A stretch of DNA of 64,000 nt from Eucommia ulmoides (Eukaryota; Streptophyta; Magnoliopsida; Garryales; Eucommiaceae), in the NCBI GenBank assembly GCA_016647705.1, contig CM028328.1, forward strand, positions 9,275,614 through 9,339,613. Direction: 5' to 3'. Of this stretch, positions 11,350 through 22,080 are shown one piece after another; within the stretch, counting starts at the first letter, position 1, and each line of letters begins with the position of its first letter. Both the position numbers and the translations under genes were made by a program. Below the pieces are notes generated by a model, which saw only the letters and a list, made by a program, of their open reading frames with translations, did not search any database and was not told the DNA's origin.

Positions 11350-13290
11350 GCAAAAGTGAGCCTTCCTACTCTCGATGACGTCAGACGGTGCACCAGTGCC
11401 CAACGACCACTTTCTCCTTTTTTGGCGGTTCGTCCATGATCACCTGGGAAGGTCGTCTACTGCCTGGAGGAGTTGGTGTTTGTGGTCGGGCGCCTTGACA
11501 AGCGTGACAAAAAAGTTTTTTTATGGGAGCCCATTTCCGTAGCCATTCTGGAGAAGGAGAAACAGGTGACATAAACTTGAATTCTTCAGGCGATTCCCCT
11601 GGTATAGTGGTTCGTCAGCGCTGCAGGGCTTGAGATTCTGTAATCTACTATTTTGGTCCAGAGTCCTCTCTGGGACCTTCAGTCCAACGTTATTGAGAAG
11701 GGCTTATAGCATATTCACCTTTCCAGTTCTATCGTAATGAGGGTCCACATCGCAGACCAGCCACCCTCGGGTTTTCTTATGGTATTTTTCCATCTGCTAG
11801 ATGCTGCACTCCACTTCCCTATTCATACCTATATTTAGGCTATTTGTCAGGAGTTCGGTTTGTGTCCATCACAGCTGGCATCGAATAATATTAAGATAGT
11901 TATAGCTGCTTATATTATCTTCAAGGTGAAGGGGATTAAGCTAAGCATGGAGCTCTTTCGTGCTCTTTTCTACGCCAAGTCCCTACCGTCTTGCGTTGGG
12001 TGCTGCTATGTGTCTTCCAGGTCAGTATTTACCTCGGCGGCGAGAGCTGAGAGTTAGGCCTTCACGAATAGGATCACTTGATTCTTGTCCAACAATTTTG
12101 GGATGAATGTAAGGAGATCTTGAGGGTGGCTAATAACGGTACTCCAAATTTTTTCACTCATTGGGTTCTTATTCCATTTTTGTAGATAGCGAGAAGCTGA
12201 TGAAGAAGGTGTAAAAGTTCCATCCAGAAATTGTCGTGCTGAAGGAGAAGGTCTTGAGGATGCCCTTTCACCAGTAAATGATCTTCTGAGTTTGACTTTG
12301 TACGACATTCACTTCTACCAAGCTCTATCTCTATCCCTTACTGAGCTCCCGTCGAGATCAACAAACAGTACGTCATTTTTTTTTATCGTCAATTTTTCAT
12401 GACTTGGATCGACATTCTGCATTGTGATTTCCTGGTAGGAATAGACAACATTGCTCTGCTGAGGAGAGTTGCTTCCAAGCGGAAGGCTGGGGCTATGGAG
12501 AGGTCGACTGTCGCACATGGACAGACATCTTAAGGCAATGCTCTACCACCCTGCTCTCCGACTTACACAAGGGTGATGGCCGGAGACTCCAATCCTGGTA
12601 TATAGGATCTAGATCCTACACTAGCAACTTCACAAAAAAGGGAAAAGAAACCCACTAGAGAGGTAGCCTAGTAAGGTAAAAAAGAGAGCAGACGTCTCTC
12701 CAAGCTAATCCAGCACTGATGCTGGAGTTCTTGAACCGAGTGACACCACCAGCCAACAAGAAGAAGATTAGAAGCGCTACCCTCAAGAGTCTTTCCTTTC
12801 CTTCTGACATTTTCGCTAAGTTTCTTTTTGCTTGGTAACATCTTTAGAGTCGTAAAATTATGATTTTTTTTAAAAAAACTTCTCGTCTCTACCTAGGACT
12901 ATGAACCACTAGCCCCTAGTTTGGGACACGAGTTGACTATAAGAAAATCGTGTCATAGACTTAAGATGAGGGTTTCCTAGGGATTCTCTGGTCCTCTCGG
13001 TCCCCAGGGGCGCAACGCGACGGTTGGTCCCCAATGGTCAGTCATTAGTGGGTTCTCCATAGTTAGGTTCATTCCTGAACCCTTTCAGGTTATCCCAATT
13101 TAGTCCATGCAGGAGCATCTTCTCCTTTAGAACATCGAACTTATAGTCGACTAGTGAGAAGAGCTACTTAGCTGTAGGCCCTCATACCTGATTGATGTCC
13201 CGTCCTTGGTGGATGACCTTGGTCTTTCCTTGGGTACAGACTATTAAACTGTGGAGAGGCTTCGGTTGTCATCCTAGACGCTAAGCGTTG
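11350..13290. other. Less AT-rich block with unidentified coding-like remnants
   Basis: This stretch is clearly richer in G+C than the flanks (by eye near 45-48% against about a third). On the minus strand one frame can be followed from 12518 down to about 11650 with scattered stops, including 'SHEKLTIKKNDVLFVDLDG', 'LQKWNKNPMSEKIWSTVISH' and 'GLWTKIVDYRISS'. I do not recognise the protein. A decayed organelle-derived insertion, an old integrated element or a dead host gene are all possible; nothing here decides between them. Confidence 0.35.
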
Positions 13291-13291
13291 C

Positions 13292-13445
13292 GATGTCATT
13301 TCTTGTGGAGAATCACCAGCGATGTCGAGTGTCGAGATGCTATTTATGGAGAATCATTTGCGACTCTGAGAGTCGGGATGCCATTTTTGGAGAATTATCT
13401 GTGACTCCCATGGTCGGGATGTCATTTATTGAAGAATTACACAAA
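13292..13445. repeat. 43-bp tandem repeat, about 3.5 copies
   Basis: Successive units start 'gatgtcatttcttgtggaga', 'gatgctatttatggagaat', 'gatgccatttttggagaat' and 'gatgtcatttattgaagaat', spaced about 43 bp apart, with 'gagtcgggatg' junctions. It belongs to the same less AT-rich block. Confidence 0.75.
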
Positions 13446-15068
13446 GCAAATACCTCAAGTACGGTCCAGTCAAAAATAGGTAGGTCATCCTCCTGAGGTG
13501 GAGTTGTTGAGTCGGAGTTGGAGCTGAAAATTCTTTAAGTCAACTGTAACTAATGACCTGGGGACTGATTAGCTGGAATACAAAGTCCTATTTTTTAGGG
13601 AGCTGTACCTGCACAAAGCCAAGATGGGATTTGTCCCACTAAATTCTCTCCGACATAAGAGTAAGAGCTTAAAGAGAAAAAGTTACAGAAACGCGTCAAG
13701 TATGTAAACGAGTATTAAGCGTTATCTTGGGCTTGCATAACCCTTGGCACTTATAAGCGTTGGAGGTGATTAACTTTACCTAATAGGTCTAACATAGTCA
13801 ATTAGGCAAAATCATGTGTTTAGCTAATAATCCAGGCCGTTTAGGAAATAATCATTGGGCTTGGACTTTTGGACCCATTAGGAGAAGCCCGCGGGCCTCT
13901 ATCAGGCCTATGGAAATAAGCTGGTGGAGAAGCTTGAAGATTTGTGGAGTTCTGAAGGAGAAACGGATTGAAATGGTGTCTCAGTTGAGAAAAATGGCCA
14001 AGTCCCCAAAGTTGGTGGTCTGGAGGCACGACGCAGAATTCTGGGCAACAATGCCACTACGAGGCACACTAATCCTTTCAAGGTATGAAGGAGATTCCAG
14101 GGAAGGACCCTTGGTCGGTGTATGCTCTTGTGTAATACTCTGGATTCTGGAATGTGGTCACGTTATGGTGATGGTGGACACATGACTGGGGCAATGGTAC
14201 TGACTCGATAATGCCCAAAAAACCCTTATCAACCTTCACTATCATTTTTCCATTAACCAGATACTTTTCCTATCATTTTATAAATATCGGTCAACCTCTT
14301 ATCATTTTTGGTTAAAGACCACTTACTTCCCTTATAGCTAAAAAGTTACTAAAATTTTTGTAGTGATGACAATTTTACCCTTAACCATATAAAAATGATT
14401 ACAAAATTAAAAACTAAAATATATAAATAACCCCTTAGATTTTTTATTTTATTTTATTTTATTTACACGAACATCCCTATTTAAAAAAAAAAAAATCTTT
14501 AAACTCTTTATTTTTAAACAAAAAAAAAAAAAAAAAGGACTTGGCTACAATACATCCCTGGTTTTGGCTGTATAGAATACTACCAAAACTTGGATTGTTG
14601 GATGGGCTGAGATTTAATTAGTCCTATATTTTCCCAAAACTCAAAACCACATTCTAATACCCAAAACCATCTTAGAAAAAAGATACTGGTTGCTTACCTT
14701 CTCCATCTGGTTACCTAAAAATTTGCACTTATTTAATTATCTTCTCAGTTTCCATCTGTTTTCTATTCCTTTCTCTCTCTCTCTCTCTTTCTCTCTCTAT
14801 TTCTTTTCTTGGTGTGGTGGTGGCTTCTGCCACTCCAAGTTCTTAATCTCAATCTTCCTCCCCATGGGCTAGTGTTTTTGTAGTTAAGAACATCATCCTC
14901 TCTCATGAAGAACATCAGGTTTGTTTTTTTTTTTTTTTTTAATTTCCTTCTCTCGCTCCATCTTCGTCTGTGGTTTGAAAATAGATGTCGAACCCTACAT
15001 CGCTCGGGTGCCCCAACTCGGTTTGAAAACTCTATATTTGTCAAGTTTCTTGATTTTCACTCGGATAA
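13446..15068. other. No supported gene
   Basis: From 14200 the sequence is AT-rich with poly(A) and poly(T) runs and a (TC)n tract at about 14770-14800. A CT-rich stretch followed by a short ATG-initiated piece near 14984 looks like the 5' leader of a plant gene cut by the insertion at 15069, but no coding continuation was found. Confidence 0.4.
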
Positions 15069-15071
15069 TTA

Positions 15072-16230
15072 GGCCCCGTTTGGTTAGTGTTTCCAACCCT
15101 ACCCGCTCAAAAATTCTGGAATTGATTTTTGGGAATGCGTTTGGCAAACACAAAACCTAACCTAACCCAACCCAAAAAATAAGAATCAAATTCTCAAAAT
15201 TCTAAGGAAACAAGAAACAAAAAAAAAAACTTTTTTTTTTTTTTTTTTGTGCCCAAAAAACCCAACCAAGAAAAATGATACACTCGTAATTTTTTCAGAA
15301 GTTAATAAGATCTCTGTTCCAATTTCATCCCAAACATTTCGTGATCTCAACTCTTTCACCCGTTCTTCCATCATCGCCGATCTTTTTTTCTCTCTCTCTT
15401 TCCCACCTCTGACGTCGCCGTTGAAATCACCTAACCGACACCATCGCCATCGCCATCGATTCTCTCACTTCCTTCATCGCCGTTGCCGCCTAACAGTCTA
15501 TATGTCTTTGTCCTCGCATCATCCTCTTCGTTTCGTCGTCTTCGTTGCTTGGTTCGTCATCACTTTGTCCAGTCCATGTTCATTCGTTCGTCTTCTTTAA
15601 AATCAAAATAGGGTTCGAATTCAAAAACAAAATCGATTTCGATTTCAAAATCAAATTAGGGTTCGAAATCGATTTCATTTTTGAAATCGAAATAGAACCT
15701 ATTTTGATTGGCTTCTTAGATTTGTTCTTGGTTCTTGGTTCAATTTCATGGATTTTGATCCGATTCTTGGATTTGTTCTTGGTTCTTGGTTCAATTACAT
15801 GGATTTTGATCGGGTTCTTCGATTTGTTCTTGATTTGAAATCGATTTGGTTTAGATTGGATGGATTTTGATCGGGTTCTTCGATTTGTTCTTGATTTGAC
15901 ATCGATTTGGTTTAGATTGGTTTTTGATTTGGGGGTTTGGTTAAATTTGGGATTTTGGTTGAATTACATGAAATTAATTCTAGGGTTGGTTCCTGATTTG
16001 GGGATTTTGGTTGAATTTGGGGGTTTGGTTGAATCAATTCTAGGTTTGGTTCATGAAATCAATTCTAGGATAATATTGTTACCAAACGTGATTCTATTCT
16101 CTGTACAAAAAAAAAATTGTCGTTACTAAACATAATTCTATTCCCAATAGGAAACATAATTCTCAACCTAACTCAACCCAACCCATCCCAGTTGGGTTGA
16201 GAAAAGTGGGAACACTAACTAAATGCCACC
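15072..16230. mobile_element. PIF/Harbinger-like non-autonomous DNA transposon
   Basis: The element begins GGCCCCGTTTGGTTAGTGTT and ends GGGAACACTAACTAAATGCC-ACC, imperfect inverted repeats, and is flanked by TTA on both sides (15069-15071 and 16231-16233). TTA target duplications with G-rich 'GTTTGGTT' termini fit plant Harbinger-type elements. Subterminal 'aacctaacccaaccc' stretches occur at both ends. No transposase is encoded. The interior (about 15350-15590) looks like a host-gene leader and short N-terminus, and 15711-15925 is a tandem repeat. Confidence 0.75.
15711..15925. repeat. Tandem repeat inside the Harbinger-like element
   Basis: Four units begin 'ttctt(a/g/c)gatttgttcttg'. The first two (about 51 bp) continue 'gttcttggttcaatt(t/a)ca'; the last two (about 60 bp) continue 'atttga(a/c)atcgatttggt'. 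All share 'ggattttgatc(c/g)g'. Confidence 0.75.
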
Positions 16231-16758
16231 TTAGTATTTTGGGTCTTAAAATTAATATCTGTTTTTTTTTTTTTTGGGTAGTTTAAGGAATGGGAGTCCT
16301 TGCACGGGGTTGTTTTCATCATTTGGATACCAGACTATTGTTCAGTCCGATATCCTGTGATACTATATGTAGAGCAAAAAGAGATTTGTCTTTTGGAGTT
16401 GTTAGAAGCCAAAGGCGAAATCACCAGAATGTGACAACCATGGGGTTTAAATAGATGTGTTACGTTTTTATATTTTTATACTAAATTTTGTTTGATTGTT
16501 ATTCTGTTTTTGATTTTAAAATTGATTTCTAAACCGAGTTGAGACACCGATGGTTGTTTCTTTCTTTCTCCCCCTTTCGCTTTACTGATTTCATAGACAT
16601 TTAATGTTTAAACAATGTGATACAATTTGTTAGTTCATAGTATGTGGTTTTGAATATTTACCTATTTAAGTTTCTTGTTTCATTCATTATTTTATGTTAT
16701 TTGTGAAATGAAGTAGTTTTAACTTGATAAATTTTTCTTTTTGATTAAAGTAAAGGAG

Positions 16759-18669
16759 ATGGACAATAAGAAAACAAGGAAAAGTGGTTTAAAGCGCAAA
16801 CTTAATGCGCCAAATTTATCTGTGTAAGTATTTCTCTAAAAAATAATTATTACCTTTGCATTTATTTTATTTAGACATCTATCTACTGCTTGTTGAGATC
16901 TTGTTAATATTGTAGTGTTGATGTTGATTCCAATGTTGACAAACGTGTATCGGACGAGGAAGCGAAAGTCTTAAAGGGTACAAGGTAAGTATTTATCTTA
17001 AAATTAATCAATGAGTTTGTTTGCTATTTTGAGATGTGTCTACTAATTATTGAGATCTTTTTAATTTTGTATCGTAGAGGACAGTTGCGATGTCGCTAAC
17101 CATGGTGATAAAAAAGAGGAAGAGAATGTCTCTGGTAATTCACCAATGGTAAAAGGTAAAGGTTGTAAGGTAGGTTATTTATAGTTGGTTTAAGAAATTG
17201 TGTTATGGAATTGTTTGTAAGTGTCTTTTTTTTTTTTTTTTTGGTAATGTTACTTGTTTAATTTGTCTATATTCATGAATTGTAATTGCATTGGAAGAAT
17301 GTTACAAGTTATTTTGTGAATGTTACAATTTCATTGTGCAGTGTTAGAAGTTTTCCATCTTAGTTTACAAGTTTAGAGTTAATACTTAATAGTTACAAGT
17401 TATTTGACTAATGCTTCAATTAGTATTTTGTCAATACAAGTTTCATTTCTCCGATATAGAAGTGGTTGAATAATTGGATAATTTTTTTTGCTCAATGTTA
17501 CAAGGTTGAGATGAAAAGTTTAGGGTTAATAGTTACAAGTTCTAATGAATTTACCTGTAATGATTAATAAATATATGATATTTCTAAAAATTTAATTGTT
17601 TGTCATTGAAGGCCCCTATTGGTACGAGGATAGCTATGCATTCCATATTGGGTATAATTCAGTCTTTGAATGAGCTGCAGAGAGTAGCTGTTGTTGATAT
17701 GGGGTTTGGAAGGGTTCTTGGGATAAATTTTAGGAAACTGCCTTTTATGTTTTTTAGGTGGTTATTGGGAAGATTTGATCATATTTCTTGCTCTCTAATT
17801 GTGCATGGCAGGAAACCAGAGATTACTTCAAAGGATGTGCACAACATTTTTGGAATAAGTTATGAGGGACTCTCTGTCAAGAAAGATGGGGAAGTTGAGG
17901 ACATTAAGGAATTGAAAATTTTGCCTGATTTGGGTGGGCAATCTATACTACTAAAGTACCTTAGGGATGAACTATGTAAAATGCAGACGGATGAGGTAGA
18001 ATTTCGTGTGAAGTTCCTGTTGTGGTTGATTGGGGATTTCCTTTGTCTAACTAGCAACACAAAAGTGTCACTATCGTATTTGCACGCCCTGAACCCGGTG
18101 GATGAAATCGCCAACAGGAATTGGGCGACGTTCACCATTCGTTTTCTTTGTAATGGTTTGAAGAAGAGGGCGAGAAGTGCTACGTCAGAGGCATCTAGAT
18201 GCCTTCCACTCTTGATGGTAAGTTATATTGTTCTAGTATTGATATATTATTTGTAGCTTATTCATGTTGTTTCTAATTAACTTGTTCTCTTGAACACATT
18301 TAAAAATTTCACACCTGTTGGGGATGTTGTTCTTCATTCCCAAGATAGTATAACCTTACCCTGGATAACTGTTTGGGGGTAAGGACGAGATAAAGCGACG
18401 CATTGATCATCTAAAAGAATTAAGAACGTTTTATAAGGATGAGGTATTTTTTTTATAGTTTGTAATTATTTGTTTACTCATTTGTTTTATTTTTTATGTT
18501 TTGGTCATTATTGTTTCTATCGACATTTTTTTATTTGCTTTAGATTTTGCTTGTGCCGGTTGTCGGGCCACAAAATATGGAGGAAATTGCAGACATTCCG
18601 GAAAGGAAAGATGAGAGTAAAGAGGAGAAGGGAGAAGATGTTGGGAAATGTGATCTTGATGATATCTGA
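16759..18669 (+). pseudogene. Multi-exon transposon-associated protein (DUF1985/Ulp1-linked family), late exons broken
   Basis: A start codon at 16759 opens four exons whose phases agree: 16759-16823, 16916-16984, 17085-17169 and 17612-18217, each with GT..AG borders, giving 275 in-frame codons. Exons 1-3 encode a Lys/Arg-rich then acidic N-terminus. Exon 4 holds 'AVVDMGFGRVLGINFRKLP' and 'SCSLIVHGRKPEITSKDVHN', the usual opening of a plant-specific domain found in proteins linked to MULE/Kaonashi-type elements and often followed by a Ulp1-like peptidase. After the donor at 18218 no acceptor AG precedes the next coding piece ('FTPVGDVVLHSQDSITLPW', from about 18305). That piece hits a stop in a run of five G near 18375; one G fewer would join it to 'KDEIKRRIDHLKELRTFYKDE'-like sequence split over 18384-18443, and then 18544-18669 ('LLVPVVGPQNMEEI...'), ending TGA. 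No peptidase domain follows. Family assignment is from recall. Confidence 0.6.
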
Positions 18670-20430
18670 AATATTTTGGATGTCCATGTGTTGGACGTTT
18701 AGGAGGTGCAGGCTGAGTTAGGTATGATCTAGAATATATGACCAACCTTAAAAGAGCGTTTCTTATATTGACTTCACGAATGTCGAGCGTGCTCCATACG
18801 CTGCTTTGCATAAGGAGTTGTCAGTTGAGCGAAATCCATCCATGCAACCAACGATCCGACATTCAATTACTTTCAATAGATTTTAATTAAGAATATGACA
18901 TTTTGCACTTGACACTCTCATCTCACATTGTTTAAAAATTCTAAGCTAAATTTCTTGTCATGCTTGGTGCCACCAGACCTTAACCCACTCTAAGTCATAT
19001 GAGTAGGTATTGCGGTGTACCTATAACGCTCATTGCCGGTGGCGCAAGAGCACCTGCAACTCTCTGCCAGTGGACGCTTTGCAATAGAGATTGTATATAA
19101 AATACCTAAACTTAAACACATCCGATACAAAATAGGAGGCAAAGGAAAATAAAGACACTAATTGTAATAATTTACAAGTCACATAGAGAAGAAAATTCAA
19201 TTTCGTTCCCCCAAAATAAGATAATTATTAATCCATGATTCAAATTTTTTGTTTCCCAAAAAATAAGATCAACCGACATCAAAATTCATAACAAGCTAAC
19301 ATGCGGTAATTTTATCAACCAATTTTGAAACACTCGATGACATAAACAAATCACTATATAATTCCAGTAGCTCTGCAAGCTTGTTCCCGCAGGGAGGGAG
19401 ACTAGTGAAGCATTGGCATCAAGTAAACAAAAGAAACAACGATGCAAAATTGGAACAAAAAATACCAGCACGCCCATTATTAAACGGTAATCATGAAGAA
19501 CAAACCTGCGATTTCAGAAATAAAATTAGAAGATTTATTGATGAATCAACACACGAAATGAGTAGCACCGCCTAGAACCAAACCAATAGGTGATCTCAGA
19601 AAATTTACAATCAACGTAAAGAATAGTAAGTTAAAACAATGTTATCATCCCCATAAGCAATATGACAAGATCGGGCATCATAAATATAAACATAAACCAT
19701 GAGATTGTATGCAAATCGCACAACACAATATGTAAAGTACAAATTGGCAACCGAAAGAAGAGCAGTAACATCCATTTATCTGTAAATATATGATTATATA
19801 TTAAATTAAGAAAATTAGTGATTGCAAAAAAAAAAAAAATCAAATAAATAAAAATAGAAAAAGATCAAAAATAGGGAATTACAGTTCAACCCTATTCCAT
19901 GAATTGGTGACAAAAACCAACATACTTTCAAGCCGATAACTTTGTGGTTTTATGGGTTGGGGCATGAATTGGATTGCCAAATAGTGAAGAACATACATAG
20001 ACTTCAAATTCAGTAAAACAATAAACGAAATAGAAGAAATTAAGAATTGAAAAATTATTTATTGAGCTTAATTTGTATGAAAAACAACATGAGAAAAGAT
20101 ACAGCTATATAGCTGAATCACTAACTTAGGGGGAATTTATGCATCCACGATACACATACTCCACCTTCAAATGAAACAATGGTTTTTCTACCAAATCACT
20201 ACGTGCAATAGGTACATGTATGTTGGAGAAGACGAACATAAATAAGTCCCAAAAAAAAAAAAAATCATTAAATAACACTTAATTTGAAAACATAAGACAA
20301 CATTAAATAGTTATAGAAGTTTGAGTCATTACCATTAATCCTCCGCCGTACTATTAGACATATAAATTTCAACATCTAGCGCTAAAGAGATAATATTTTT
20401 AATGTCCAATACTTTTTGATCGATGTGAGA
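18670..20430. other. No gene recognised
   Basis: Mostly AT-rich sequence with short A-runs (19826, 20253). I see no conserved protein, LTR end or inverted repeat. It may include the decayed 3' part of the preceding element. Confidence 0.4.
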
Positions 20431-20449
20431 AATATTGTCCAAAAGTTGT

Positions 20450-21614
20450 TCCAGCATTCGTGCAAACCCATCCTCGATCATAATTTCCAATCTCCCCTCC
20501 CGATCGGCTAAATCACCATTACCATGTCGTGTGCAACGGGTTTCAGTTTCAGGTCGTGGGGGACAGGGTGTAGAACGTACTACATCCCCCCTTCGAGATC
20601 AAGCCATGTCCTATCATCGACTTTCTCCATGTCCTTGTCTTCAATTTTCATTTTCCGCAACATCCTTTTATCAATGCAACTCCCTCTAGAGACAAACCAA
20701 AATATTTGAATATTTTGGTCAATAATCTTGGGAATGGCAGGATGAATGCCTTCCCTTCATCGCTAACAACTTTGTCCATTTGTTTCAAGATCAAGTAAGG
20801 GATTGAGAACCTAGTACGACATATAAAATCATACCACACCATACGGTTGGTGTACTTCACAATATCGTGGTGTCCCCCCAAGGAATTAAATTATCTTTTA
20901 CGTATTGGTGAAGGAGGTGTATGTGCGGTCTAAGCTTGGTAGAAATTAGACAACCATCTTCAAATGAACTTGATGTCATTACTCTATACATGTCTTCAGT
21001 TTCATGGAGTAGGGGCACTGTGCAAATCTAATTTAGGGTTAAAATAGTACTTCCTAGGTTCGTTAGGGATCTCTAAGTCACTCCAAATGGCACAATTCAA
21101 ATGAATTATCTTCCCTATAACAAACGACGTTATGCAAATATCTTTTCGATTTACATGTTCAATCACTTTCATATTGCTATAAAATTCACGAACATGCATT
21201 TTGTAAACAACATGTAGGAATTTACTTAAAGTCCTAGCCTTCCAAATACTTAAGCAATAGACTTTTCAAGGGACTATTTTCAAATTTTAGGTCCCTTTTG
21301 TTTTCCAAGGTTCGTGAAGCAAAGATATGAATATATCGTTGCCTGGAAACTTTGTTTTCAAAGAACTTACCATGCCTCTTGGTTGCGACCATCTTGTTCA
21401 ACCCTCTTCTACGTGAGTTGTCTCTTAGGGCAGATGATAGAACCTCACCCTCCTTACCATATGGAGTCGTCACACCATCCACCATATGAGGTTCATTTTC
21501 GCAGAACTTTCCATCCCCTTTGTCTACGACCCTCTTCTTCGGCCTTTTTCGAAGGGAGTTGTCTCCTAGGACAGATGATTGAACCTCACCCTCCTTACCG
21601 CATGTAGTCGTCAC
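20450..21614 (-). pseudogene. 'Putative plant transposon protein' domain remnant
   Basis: Three minus-strand pieces follow one another in the order of a common plant transposon-associated protein. 21614-21234 is a charged N-terminal part with a duplicated segment ('GKEGEVQSSVLGDNS' and 'GKEGEVLSSALRDNS') and then 'FASRTLENKRDLKFE'. 21199-21002 contains 'VREFYSNMKVIEHVNRKDI', the central hallmark. 20881-20648 contains 'MVWYDFICRTRFSIPYLIL' and 'DEGKAFILPFPRLLTKIFKY', the C-terminal half. Stops and frameshifts separate them. Such proteins occur in large transposon-linked families (Pfam 'putative plant transposon protein'); a biochemical role is not established. No introns or element ends were found. 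Confidence 0.6.
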
Positions 21615-21672
21615 ACCATCGATTAGGTCGGCTTTATTTTAGGACAATATACCATCCCCTTTTACCGCAACC
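21384..21672. repeat. About 141-bp tandem duplication in the transposon-protein remnant
   Basis: Two consecutive units start 'gacca/ctctt(g/c)ttc' and share 'gagttgtctc', 'ggcagatgat/ggacagatgat', 'gaacctcaccctccttacc' and 'gtcgtcacaccatc'. The second unit runs past the annotated start, so the duplicated N-terminal region was originally longer. Confidence 0.7.
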
Positions 21673-21683
21673 CATAATATTTC

Positions 21684-22074
21684 TACAAATTAGCTTTAAT
21701 AACAATTGAATAACTTATATTTTTACAAATTAGCCCATAATATTTCTGCAATTGAGAATATTACATCAATTTTTATTCTAATAGTACAATTGTCCAACCA
21801 AGCGCTTCAATTTACAAATTACATATTAAATTTTGATATCAAAATATAATAAATTTAATAACATTTCAATCGATTAACTTTTAACAATTTAGCCCTTCAT
21901 ATTTGTATAAGACATTATATTGATACAATTTGTACTCTACTTACTTATTTAATTGTACGATCATTCAATTACACCATAATTAGTACAAATGTAATCTTTT
22001 ATGTAAAACCTAAATCGTAAAACTTAATTCATAAATAGTTGCATTTTAGAGCATTAGAAAATTTTAGGCAAAAA
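21684..22074. repeat. Satellite-like diverged tandem repeat, left part
   Basis: Units marked by 'acaaattagccc(a/t)taatattt' recur about 160 bp apart with 'cttcaatttacaaattaca', 'ttgatatcaa' and 'tacttatttaat' between them. The same motif series resumes at 24725, on the other side of solo LTR A. Confidence 0.55.
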
Positions 22075-22080
22075 TTTTAT

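Noticed and set aside
11381..12518. Assignment of the unknown minus-strand remnants to an endogenous pararetrovirus
   Set aside because: No reverse transcriptase, coat-protein zinc finger or movement-protein motif could be recognised, so the claim is unsupported.
13814..14185. 123-codon plus-strand open frame
   Set aside because: No recognisable domain, no homologous repeat in the window and no splice or promoter support.
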